From Elusimicrobiota bacterium (GTDB lineage Bacteria; Elusimicrobiota; Elusimicrobia; UBA1565; UBA9628), in NCBI GenBank assembly GCA_023249675.1, contig JAHFCE010000027.1, positions 1 to 41,792 of the forward strand: DNA of 41,792 nt. The letters are read 5' to 3'. This document shows, piece after piece, positions 1 through 6,750 of the stretch (positions are counted from its first letter, which is position 1; the number at the start of each line of letters is the position of its first letter). The translations under genes and the position numbers were made by a program. The notes under the pieces are model-generated. The model was not told the origin of the DNA and did no database searches. It worked only from the letters and a program-made list of their open reading frames with translations.

Positions 1-186
1 GTCCCTCTTTTGCGCCGCCGCCATCCCGCGGTTCCCGGCCGTTTCCGACTCCCGGGAACCTGGCCGCTGCCCCTGATCGGCGTGGCCGCCACGCTCTGGC
101 TCGGACTGCAGGGAGGAACGCAGCAGATCTGGTGGTCCATCGGCGCCCTCGTCTTGGGTTTTCTCCTGCGCGCCTCTCTGCGCTAG
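1..186 (+). CDS. C-terminal end of an APC-type amino-acid permease (partial)
   Basis: The frame is open from the first base and stops at TAG 184-186, giving 61 residues of a truncated protein. The tail reads as a basic cytosolic loop (LLRRRHP), then PGRFRLPGTWPLPLIGVAA, then two hydrophobic segments with LWLGLQ and WWSIGALVLGFLLR. The pattern of a basic loop, the motif FRLPG and a final pair of membrane helices is typical of the C-terminus of amino acid/polyamine/organocation (APC) permeases. The substrate cannot be told from this piece. The gene is probably the end of a separate unit, because the next gene has its own -10-like box. Confidence 0.6.
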   Translation, partial: VPLLRRRHPAVPGRFRLPGTWPLPLIGVAATLWLGLQGGTQQIWWSIGALVLGFLLRASLR

Positions 187-214
187 TCAGATGGAGAAAC
201 CCGCGAGGAAGGGC

Positions 215-220
215 TAAACT
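215..220 (+). promoter_or_regulatory. Possible -10 box of the metalloprotease gene
   Basis: TAAACT lies exactly 6 bases before the GTG start at 227, which would put transcription initiation on or beside the start codon. No good -35 is visible 17 bp upstream. A GAGGAAGGG stretch at 204-212 is too far from the GTG to be a normal ribosome binding site. This site is weak alone, but it fits the spacing seen at other genes in the window. Confidence 0.3.
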
Positions 221-226
221 AAACCT

Positions 227-1309
227 GTGGACGTACTTTTACGGCTCCGTGTCCTCATCTGGATTTTGGTCATCAGCCTCTGGGGCATGATGGTCTATCA
301 ATACTTGGGTGAAGACGAAAAGGAAATCGCGGTGATGAAGCGCATCGCGCCATACGACGCGGCTCAGCCCATCCCCAGCGCCCCGAGCTACGCGCCCGCC
401 GTCTCTCCGACGCCCGCGGCCGCGCCAACACCCGCTCCGCCCGCCTCTGGCACGGGACTCAAGGTCCTTCCTTCCTCCGAGCACCTCGGTCCCGCCCCGA
501 GCGCCCGTCCGACGCCGCCTAAAATACGCCGCGTCGAGGACCGCGCGACACCCTCCGTCGCGGACATGCCCGCACCCCCCGGATTCGTGCGCACCACCTC
601 GCGCCACTTCACGGTCTTCGCCGAGCGCTCTCCGGCCTCCGAACGCTTCATCGAACTCATCGAGAGCCTGCACTCGAACCTCATGCTCGACCTAGCGCCC
701 TTCTCGCCCTGGACGAGCAGCGAGCGCACGATGATTTTTTTGTTCAAGAATCAGGCCACCTACCGCCGCCTGACCGGCCGTCCGGTCTGGTCCGGCGGCG
801 CCAGCTCGGTGCGCAAGCACAAGCTTTACGTTTATGAAAGCGAAGAACTCCCTGGCATCATCGCGCACGAACTGACGCACATCTACTTTGACGGATTTTT
901 TCTCGCGGGCGCGGGCGATCCGCTGTGGCTGTCCGAGGGAATGGCCACGCTCGTGCAGGTCGAGCGCGGCTTGGCCGCGCCGAACTGGCTGCGCGAGAAC
1001 CTCGAGCTCCTCGAAGCGGGGGGGGGCTTCCCGATCGAGAAGCTCACCGCCGTCACCTCGACCGCGGGCTGGCCCGACGCGAAGGTTCGACTCTGGTACG
1101 CGCAGTCCTACAGCCTCGTGCGCTTCCTGATCCGCACGCAGTACCGCTCGTCCTTCTACAAGTTCTCCGCGCACCTGCGCGATGGGCGCCCCGTGCCCGA
1201 GGCCCTCTACCGCGCCTATGGCGCGCCGTACACGCGCCTGATCGCACTCGAGCACGCATGGCGCTACGAGCTGTCGCGCTCGCAGATGGCCAAGCTCGGC
1301 ACGCCGTAA
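227..1309 (+). CDS. Membrane-anchored gluzincin-type zinc metalloprotease
   Basis: This 360-aa protein starts at GTG. Residues 5-25 form one membrane segment, probably a signal anchor. Residues about 45-120 are a low-complexity Pro/Ala-rich linker, and the rest is a folded domain that should lie outside the inner membrane. The domain holds HELTH (H214, E215, H218) and, about 19 residues further on, LSEGMA with E237. That is the HEXXH plus glutamate zinc site of gluzincins, close to the peptidase MA-like family. A natural substrate cannot be inferred. The linker is long enough to let the catalytic domain reach into the periplasm or peptidoglycan. It lies between a permease tail and mraZ, and the mraZ promoter follows it, so it is probably not part of the dcw operon. 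Confidence 0.75.
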   Translation: MDVLLRLRVLIWILVISLWGMMVYQYLGEDEKEIAVMKRIAPYDAAQPIPSAPSYAPAVSPTPAAAPTPAPPASGTGLKVLPSSEHLGPAPSARPTPPKIRRVEDRATPSVADMPAPPGFVRTTSRHFTVFAERSPASERFIELIESLHSNLMLDLAPFSPWTSSERTMIFLFKNQATYRRLTGRPVWSGGASSVRKHKLYVYESEELPGIIAHELTHIYFDGFFLAGAGDPLWLSEGMATLVQVERGLAAPNWLRENLELLEAGGGFPIEKLTAVTSTAGWPDAKVRLWYAQSYSLVRFLIRTQYRSSFYKFSAHLRDGRPVPEALYRAYGAPYTRLIALEHAWRYELSRSQMAKLGTP

Positions 1310-1405
1310 ACAGCCGCCGCTAAAAATCCAAAGACACCCCGCGCATTCGCGCCCCATTTTTTCAGAGTTTCTCGACGGTGGATCCTTCCTCCGAGAAAAC
1401 GTCTC

Positions 1406-1434
1406 TTGACAGAAACGCATGAGTCCTCTATACT
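1406..1434 (+). promoter_or_regulatory. Sigma70-type promoter of the dcw cluster
   Basis: TTGACA (1406-1411) and TATACT (1429-1434) are separated by exactly 17 bp. This is a perfect -35 and a one-mismatch -10. Initiation is expected near 1441, just before the MraZ boxes, leaving a leader of about 55 bases before mraZ. It is the strongest promoter visible in the window. Confidence 0.85.
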
Positions 1435-1444
1435 CCTGATCCCG

Positions 1445-1492
1445 GTGGGGAAAAGTGGTGAGAAATATCTACAAAGTGAGCAAGGGTGGGGA
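1445..1492 (+). promoter_or_regulatory. MraZ operator: four phased GTGRG boxes
   Basis: GTGGGGA (1445), GTGGTGA (1455), GTGAGCA (1476) and GTGGGGA (1486) start at 10, 21 and 10 bp intervals, so all lie on the same face of the helix. MraZ is known from other bacteria to bind direct repeats of this type with 10-bp phasing upstream of its own gene. The boxes lie between the expected transcription start and the mraZ start codon, which suits repression by roadblock. Confidence 0.8.
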
Positions 1493-1495
1493 TCA

Positions 1496-1945
1496 ATGGC
1501 TCTTCTGATCGGCCGCTACGATTACTCGCTCGATCCCAAGAACCGGCTCGCGGTGCCGCCGAAATATCGCGAGGCCTTGGCCCAGGAGAAGGGGCGGTCG
1601 TTTTATCTGACGAGCGGCATGGAAGGCTGCCTGTATCTCTTCCTGCCAAACCAGTGGGAGAAGCTGCTCGCAGGCGATTTAAAGATGTTCGCGCTTCCGG
1701 ACAAGGAGCAGGAGCGGGCGTTCAAGCGCAAATTCTTCTCCGAGGCGGTCGAAGTCGAGCCGGACGCTCAAGGCCGCATCCTGGTGCCGCAGTATCTCAA
1801 GGAACACGCGGGATTGCGCGGCGGCGTTCTGGTGCAGGGAGCGGGAAACCGCGCCGAAATTTGGGACTCAAAGCGCTGGGCAGCCTACGAGAAGTCGACG
1901 ATTGCTCCAGCGTACAAGAAGATCGCAAAGAGCCTGGAGATATGA
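1496..1945 (+). CDS. mraZ: Transcriptional regulator MraZ
   Basis: This 149-aa protein has two SpoVT-AbrB-type repeats. The first has YDYSLDPKNRLAVP (D13, R17) and the second DAQGRILVP (D90, R94), the paired DxxxR signatures of MraZ. The length matches the family (about 140-150 aa). I chose ATG 1496 because the protein then begins MALLIGRYDY as in the family. The in-frame TTG at 1406 is part of the -35 box and cannot be the start. MraZ is a DNA-binding repressor of the division and cell wall cluster, and the four boxes just upstream show likely autoregulation. Its stop overlaps the rsmH start as ATGA. Confidence 0.95.
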   Translation: MALLIGRYDYSLDPKNRLAVPPKYREALAQEKGRSFYLTSGMEGCLYLFLPNQWEKLLAGDLKMFALPDKEQERAFKRKFFSEAVEVEPDAQGRILVPQYLKEHAGLRGGVLVQGAGNRAEIWDSKRWAAYEKSTIAPAYKKIAKSLEI

Positions 1946-2850
1946 TCTTGGAAGAAGGCCGCTACACTCACGAGCCCGTTCTTGCGGCGGAAACGCTGGA
2001 ACGCCTCGTCACGAACACGGGGGGGTTGTACCTCGACGCCACCCTCGGTCTCGGCGGCCACTCCGAGGCGATTCTTCGCGCGATTTCAGCCCAGGGAAAG
2101 GTGCTTGGTCTCGATGCGGATCCGGAGGCGCTCGCTGAAGCCGGCCACCGGCTCGGAGCCCACAGGGGAAGATTCTCCTCGGTCCGCTCGAACTTCCGTT
2201 TCCTGGGCGGCGTTTTGGAGAAGGAGCGTTTTTTTCCGCTGACGGGCGCGCTCTTCGACCTTGGCGTCTCCTCGCTACAGCTCGACAAACCCTCCCGCGG
2301 CTTCTCGTTCCTGCGCGAGGGACCCCTCGACATGCGCCTGGGACCCGACGCCGCGCTGACCGCGGAACAAATCGTCAACCGCTGGCCGGCGGAACAGATC
2401 GCGATGCTCTTGACGGAATTCGGCGAAGAACCGCAGGCCGACCGCATTGCTCGGGCGATCGTCGCGCGGCGCGCAATCAAGCCGCTGGCCACCACGTTGG
2501 AGCTGGCCGCCTGTGTGGAGTCCGTGGTGCCGCGCACCGGACATCACCCCGCGACGCGCACGTTCCAGGCTCTGCGCATCGCGGTCAATCAGGAGCTCGA
2601 ATCGCTCACGCGCGGCCTTGAAGCGGCGGTGCCGTACCTCAAGAGCGGCGGGCGATTGTGCGTCATTACCTTCCACTCTCTCGAGGACCGCATCGTCAAG
2701 AATATTTTCTCTTCGTTCGTCGCGCAGGGATCGTGCGCTTACCTCGGGAAGGGCGATGAAAAGTCGCCGATCGTCCCGACTGAGGAGGAGATCGCGCGCA
2801 ATCCTCGTTCCCGCAGCGCAAAACTGCGGGTCATCGAAAAAAAGCGATAG
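1942..2850 (+). CDS. rsmH: 16S rRNA (cytosine1402-N4)-methyltransferase RsmH
   Basis: RsmH (MraW) uses S-adenosylmethionine to methylate C1402 of 16S rRNA in the decoding centre. The 302-aa protein begins YTHEPVLAAE as the family does. It shows the SAM motif ATLGLGGHS (GLGGHS at 36-41), the acidic GLDAD at 56-60, DLGVSSLQLD (106-115), RGFSF, PLDMRLG, RTFQALRIAVNQEL and TFHSLEDR (243-250), so all signatures are intact. ATG 1942 overlaps the mraZ stop by four bases. The mraZ-rsmH pair at the head of a dcw cluster is very conserved. Confidence 0.97.
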   Translation: MILEEGRYTHEPVLAAETLERLVTNTGGLYLDATLGLGGHSEAILRAISAQGKVLGLDADPEALAEAGHRLGAHRGRFSSVRSNFRFLGGVLEKERFFPLTGALFDLGVSSLQLDKPSRGFSFLREGPLDMRLGPDAALTAEQIVNRWPAEQIAMLLTEFGEEPQADRIARAIVARRAIKPLATTLELAACVESVVPRTGHHPATRTFQALRIAVNQELESLTRGLEAAVPYLKSGGRLCVITFHSLEDRIVKNIFSSFVAQGSCAYLGKGDEKSPIVPTEEEIARNPRSRSAKLRVIEKKR

Positions 2851-2859
2851 GAGGACACG

Positions 2860-3048
2860 ATGATGAAAAGCATGTCGTTTCTGAGCGGTTCGGCGGCAGC
2901 GATGGCGGCCTTGACGAAGCTGGACACCACGGTGTCCTTCCTTGTCGACCGACGGCAAACTGTCGCGGTCTCGCCGGTGGGCAAGGTCTCCTCCCCCGGA
3001 TATGTGTGGCGGCGCGTTTTCTTGAAGGGCAAGGGAGGGAGTCGATAG
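2860..3048 (+). CDS. Small protein of unknown function (62 aa)
   Basis: I do not recognise this protein. Translation support is strong: AGGAGG lies at 2850-2855, the right distance from ATG 2860, and a second ATG follows directly. The N-terminal third is mildly hydrophobic (SFLSGSAAAMAALTKL), the middle has TVSFLVDRRQTVAVSP, and the C-terminus is basic (WRRVFLKGKGGSR). There is no clear signal peptide or full membrane helix. It lies 9 bases after rsmH and directly before the hairpin array, at a place in the dcw cluster where most bacteria go straight to ftsL. It could be a dcw accessory protein or a regulatory leader-type ORF. Confidence 0.6.
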   Translation: MMKSMSFLSGSAAAMAALTKLDTTVSFLVDRRQTVAVSPVGKVSSPGYVWRRVFLKGKGGSR

Positions 3049-3063
3049 ACCCTCGATAGTTTT

Positions 3064-3211
3064 GGCGGGTGGAGAGGCCAACCACCCGCCGCCGTTAAAG
3101 GCGGCCCCCTCTCGGCGGGGGGACCGCCCGATTTAGGCGGCTCCCCCTCTCGGCGGGGGAAAGCCGCCGACAGATCAGGGCGGGCGTCCCTCTCGGCGGG
3201 GGCGCCCGCCC
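3064..3211 (+). repeat. Array of four strong hairpins, three sharing a TCTCGGC loop
   Basis: Four consecutive inverted repeats fill the gap before ftsL. Hairpin 1 (3064-3090) has a perfect 9-bp stem GGCGGGTGG/CCACCCGCC. Hairpin 2 (3100-3128) has outer stem GGCGG/CCGCC. Hairpin 3 (3136-3168) has GGCGGCT/AGCCGCC. Hairpin 4 (3178-3211) has GGGCGGGCG/CGCCCGCCC. Hairpins 2-4 share an inner C-run/G-run stem around the same loop TCTCGGC. The outer stems differ in sequence and length but stay perfectly paired, which looks like selection for structure. Short AT-richer linkers (such as GCCGTTAAA, CGATTTA) separate them. No long T-run follows, so they are not ordinary terminators. Confidence 0.8.
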
Positions 3212-3232
3212 GCCACTCGACGAAAAGGAACA

Positions 3233-3241
3233 TGGTATAAT
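3233..3241 (+). promoter_or_regulatory. Extended -10 element at the ftsL start
   Basis: TGGTATAAT is a perfect extended -10 (TG-N-TATAAT). It overlaps the first possible ftsL start codon (ATG 3240), and initiation would fall near 3248. Transcripts from it could only use the in-frame ATG at 3252, with almost no leader, while read-through transcripts from mraZ could use ATG 3240. There is no -35 match, as is common for extended -10 promoters. Confidence 0.5.
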
Positions 3242-3590
3242 GGACGCACTCATGGGATTCGATCCACGACGGGTCGCGAGGTTCGCATGTTTGGGCGCCC
3301 TCTTCCTCTTCCTATGCTGGCAGCACGTTCAGGCCACCCGGATCGGCTACCGCGTCGAATCCACCCGGCGCGAGGCCCGCGCCCTGCGTAGCCGCGTCGC
3401 GGATCTTCGCCTCAAAGTCGATGAAACCATGGCCCCTGCGGCTCTCGCTGCGCGCGCCGGCTCCAAACTCGGCATGATCCCCGCTTCGCCGGGCGCTTTG
3501 CGCTCGCTGGCTGAAGAGACCGATGCAACCAGCGGCCTCCTACCCCGCCTGTGGGCGCGTCTGCCGCTCGTTGGGCCCTTACGTAGCTGA
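3240..3590 (+). CDS. ftsL: FtsL-like division protein
   Basis: This small bitopic protein has 116 aa from ATG 3240, or 112 from ATG 3252. A short N-terminal tail (FDPRRVARF) precedes one membrane helix, ACLGALFLFLCWQHVQ, at about residues 17-32. A region rich in Arg/Glu/Leu heptads (YRVESTRREARALRSRVADLRLKVDE) follows and should form a coiled coil. This architecture and the place directly before ftsI fit FtsL, which links FtsB/FtsQ to FtsW/FtsI in the divisome. FtsL sequences diverge fast, so the call rests on size, topology and position. ATG 3240 has AAAGGAA about 10 bases upstream, so I list it as the start. Confidence 0.7.
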   Translation: MDALMGFDPRRVARFACLGALFLFLCWQHVQATRIGYRVESTRREARALRSRVADLRLKVDETMAPAALAARAGSKLGMIPASPGALRSLAEETDATSGLLPRLWARLPLVGPLRS

Positions 3591-3600
3591 AGGCGACCCA

Positions 3601-5244
3601 ATGGATCTCGGACTTCGCCTGACCGTCGCCGCTTCGCTGTCGCTAGCACCCCTTCTGCCCCTCGGCGCGCGCCTCGCCTTTCTCTCGGTGCTGCGGCACG
3701 ACAATCTCTCCACGCGCGCGTCGGGCGAATTCGCGCGCACCGCCCAGGAGGCGGCCCCGCGCGCCGATCTCCTCGACCGCCAGGGGCGCGTGCTCGCGCG
3801 CTCGATCCCGTCCTGGTCCTGCTTCGTGGACAAGGCGATGGTCAAGGACCCGAACGCTTTCGGCGCGAAGCTCGCGCCCCTGCTTGAGATCCCCGCCTCC
3901 GAGATCACGCGCAAGACGCGTTCCGCCGTCCGTTTCGCCTGGCTCAAGACTCGCATGACCCAAGAGGAATTTGAGAAGCTCACCGAAGCGCGTGTCGAGG
4001 GTTTGGGCCTCGTGCCGGCGCGAGAGCGAGTCTATCCGAACGGCGACCTGGCACGCGGCGTGCTCGGCCTCGTCGGCGCCGAAGGCAAGGGCCTTGCCGG
4101 CCTTGAGCTCTCCCAGGACAAGCGCTTGAGTGGCCGCGCCCGCCGCATGGACGTGATCCGCGACGGCCGGGGCCGCACGATCTACAAGAACGTTGCCGAT
4201 GCAGGCGACGAGCCGCAGCCCCTGCGCCTCACGCTCGACCGCACTGCACAGTTTCTCGCCGAGGAAGCCTTGCGCGAGGGCGGAGAGCGCGGCCAGTTCA
4301 GGGAAGGCATCGTCGCGATCCAGGATCCGCGTAACGGCGAGATCCTGGGCATGGCCGCCTGGCCGCCGAACCCTTTGCGCAACCCGCTCGTGCAGGATGC
4401 CTTCGAGCCCGGCTCGACCTTCAAAGTCGTCGCAGCGCTCGCCGCCGTGGACGACCATCTCGTGCGCCCGGACGAAGTCTTCAACGGCGAGGGCGGTCAG
4501 TATCAAATCACCCCCGGAGTCACTATTACCGACCATGAGCCGGAGGGCGACATGACCTTGACGCAGATTTTAGAGAGGTCGTCGAACATCGGCATCTCGA
4601 AGGTAGTGGAGCGAGTCGGGCCGCAGCGCTTCTACCGCCTCGCGCGCGCGTTCGGCTTCGGGGCCAAGACCGGAACGCCGCTGCCCGGCGAAACCTCGGG
4701 GGGACTCAAACCCTTGTCCGACCTGACCAAGGTCGGCCTCGCCGCGTCCTCCTATGGCTATGGCTTGGCGGTCAGCCCCCTGCAGATGCTGGGCGCCTAT
4801 TCCGCGATCGCCAACGGCGGCACGCTGTGGGAGCCAAAGCTCCTTGCCGATGGCAAGCCCCCGGTCAAAGTCCGCCGCATCGCGTCCGAACGCGCCGTGC
4901 GCGAGATCGCGCGGATGCTCGAGGGCGTGGTAGATCGCGGCACCGCGGCAAGCGCTCGGATTGCCGGCTATCGCGCGGCGGGAAAGACCGGCACCGCGCG
5001 CAAGATCGACCCTCTCACGCACAAATACTCAAACACCGCCTACACCGCCTCCTTCGCGGGCTTCCTCCCCGCCTCCTCGCCGCGCTGGACGATCCTCGTT
5101 GTCCTCCATGAGCCGAAAGGCGCCTACTACGGCGGACTGGTCGCCGCGCCCATCTTCGCCCGCGTGGGCAGCCGCCTGCTGGCACTCGAAGGCCTGCCGC
5201 CCGACCGCCCCACTGACCCCGCCCTCGGAACGGCGAGGCGCTAG
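3601..5244 (+). CDS. ftsI: Peptidoglycan D,D-transpeptidase FtsI (PBP3)
   Basis: FtsI is the class B penicillin-binding protein that cross-links septal peptidoglycan. The 547-aa protein has an N-terminal membrane anchor (residues 5-25) and a dimerisation domain beginning near APRADLLDRQGRVLARS. Its transpeptidase domain has all three active-site motifs: STFK (S272, K275), SSN (327-329) and KTGT (462-465). There are no PASTA repeats. An upstream in-frame ATG at 3523 lies inside ftsL and would add a non-hydrophobic tail, so I prefer ATG 3601, which has GAAGG 7 bases ahead and starts 10 bases after ftsL. It acts in the inner membrane with FtsW. Confidence 0.93.
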   Translation: MDLGLRLTVAASLSLAPLLPLGARLAFLSVLRHDNLSTRASGEFARTAQEAAPRADLLDRQGRVLARSIPSWSCFVDKAMVKDPNAFGAKLAPLLEIPASEITRKTRSAVRFAWLKTRMTQEEFEKLTEARVEGLGLVPARERVYPNGDLARGVLGLVGAEGKGLAGLELSQDKRLSGRARRMDVIRDGRGRTIYKNVADAGDEPQPLRLTLDRTAQFLAEEALREGGERGQFREGIVAIQDPRNGEILGMAAWPPNPLRNPLVQDAFEPGSTFKVVAALAAVDDHLVRPDEVFNGEGGQYQITPGVTITDHEPEGDMTLTQILERSSNIGISKVVERVGPQRFYRLARAFGFGAKTGTPLPGETSGGLKPLSDLTKVGLAASSYGYGLAVSPLQMLGAYSAIANGGTLWEPKLLADGKPPVKVRRIASERAVREIARMLEGVVDRGTAASARIAGYRAAGKTGTARKIDPLTHKYSNTAYTASFAGFLPASSPRWTILVVLHEPKGAYYGGLVAAPIFARVGSRLLALEGLPPDRPTDPALGTARR

Positions 5245-5253
5245 GAAGGTCGC

Positions 5254-6750
5254 ATGACGCTCGCCGAGCTCCTGCGCGCCGCACCTCCGCGGCGCGTCGC
5301 CGGAGCCGTGGATGTGCCCATCGCCGGACTCCGGCACGATTCCCGGGAAGTCGTCGCCGGAGACCTGTTCTTCGCCCTGCCGGGAGCCAAAACCGACGGC
5401 AACCGGCACGTCAGGCAGGCGCTCGACAACGGCGCCTTGGCCGTCGTCAGCGAGCTCGAACCTCCTCCGCCGCCGAGCGTGATGAAGGGAACATGGGTGC
5501 AAGTCAGCGACGTGGCCGATGCGATGGCGCGTATCGCGGACAGGTATTACGCTCATCCCTCCGGGGCGATGACCATCGTCGGCGTAACAGGAACAAACGG
5601 GAAGACGACCACGAGCTACCTTTTAGAGTCGATCGTGAATGCAGCCGGAGGACGGCCCGCCGTGGCCGGCACGATCGAGAACCGCCTCAACGGCGTACGG
5701 CTCGAAAAGTCTGTCAATACAACGCCGATCTCGTTGACGTTGACAAAACTCCTGGCCAAATGTCGAGAGGCCGGGGCCACGCACGGGCTCCTCGAGGTTT
5801 CATCGCATGCCCTCGCGCTGAAGCGGGTCGAAAACGTCGACTTTGACGCCGCGATATTTTTAAATCTGACAAGGGATCACCTCGATTTCCACAAAACCGT
5901 CGACGCGTACTTCGACGCGAAGGCGCGCCTCTTTGATCTGCTCGCGCGGGCCGATAATAAAAAAACGCCAAAGGTGGCGGCGCTGAACTTCGATGATTCG
6001 CGGGCGCATCTGCTGGTCAAGAAAGCCGTCGACTGCGAGATCGTACGCTTCGGACTGACGGAAAACGCGACGGACCTCAAAGGGAACATCAGAAAGGCGG
6101 ATTTGAACGGCACAATATTTGAGATAACCTTCCGGGGCAAGACGTACGACGGCCAGGTACGGCTTCCGGGACGCCACAATGTTGAGAACGCCCTGGCGGC
6201 TGCCGCCGCCATGCTCGGATTAAAAACGTCTCCGGAAACAGTTCTCAACGGCATCGGCGCGCTCCGCGCGGTACCGGGACGGCTGGAATCCATCAATGAG
6301 GGCCAGGACTTCCACGTCTTCGTGGACTACGCTCATACAGAAAGCGCCTTGGAAACGATTCTCGCTTTACTCCGCTCGCTGCCTCATAAACGTCTTATCA
6401 CCGTCATCGGCTGCGGCGGGGACCGCGACAAGACTAAACGCGGACCGATGGGTCTCGCCGCGTGCCGCGGCGGCGATCTCGCCATTTTCACCAGCGACAA
6501 CCCCCGCTCCGAAGACCCGGCGTCGATTCTTCACGATGTGGAAGCGGGGGTTCACACCGCCGGACTCCAAAATTATAGAATCGTCCCCGACCGGGCGGAA
6601 GCGATCTCAATGGCGATCGCGCAAGCCCGTTGCGGCGACGTCGTGCTGATCGCCGGCAAAGGCCACGAGGACCATCAGATTTTGCGCGACCGCACGATTT
6701 CGTTCGACGACCGTGAGGCCGCGCGCGAAGCGTTGAAGTCTCGACCATGA
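5254..6750 (+). CDS. murE: UDP-MurNAc-L-Ala-D-Glu:meso-diaminopimelate ligase MurE
   Basis: MurE adds the third residue of the peptidoglycan stem peptide in the cytoplasm, with ATP. The 498-aa length is normal. The ATP loop is GVTGTNGKTTT (K117). The C-terminal domain has DNPRSEDP, and DNPR at 415-418 is the signature of enzymes that choose meso-diaminopimelate over lysine. This is direct evidence for the DAP peptidoglycan of a Gram-negative-type wall. A good Shine-Dalgarno (AGGAAGG, 5244-5250) overlaps the end of ftsI. The stop overlaps murF as ATGA. Confidence 0.97.
   Translation: MTLAELLRAAPPRRVAGAVDVPIAGLRHDSREVVAGDLFFALPGAKTDGNRHVRQALDNGALAVVSELEPPPPPSVMKGTWVQVSDVADAMARIADRYYAHPSGAMTIVGVTGTNGKTTTSYLLESIVNAAGGRPAVAGTIENRLNGVRLEKSVNTTPISLTLTKLLAKCREAGATHGLLEVSSHALALKRVENVDFDAAIFLNLTRDHLDFHKTVDAYFDAKARLFDLLARADNKKTPKVAALNFDDSRAHLLVKKAVDCEIVRFGLTENATDLKGNIRKADLNGTIFEITFRGKTYDGQVRLPGRHNVENALAAAAAMLGLKTSPETVLNGIGALRAVPGRLESINEGQDFHVFVDYAHTESALETILALLRSLPHKRLITVIGCGGDRDKTKRGPMGLAACRGGDLAIFTSDNPRSEDPASILHDVEAGVHTAGLQNYRIVPDRAEAISMAIAQARCGDVVLIAGKGHEDHQILRDRTISFDDREAAREALKSRP

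Noticed and set aside
1340-1372. Intrinsic terminator after the metalloprotease gene
   Set aside because: GCGC-ATTC-GCGC before CCCCATTTTTT has only a four-base stem with C-runs on both sides that do not pair, so it is too weak to list as a feature.
3064-3214. CRISPR-like array
   Set aside because: The units share only a short core, have different flanks and no unique spacers of constant length, and no cas genes are present. They are hairpins, not CRISPR repeats.
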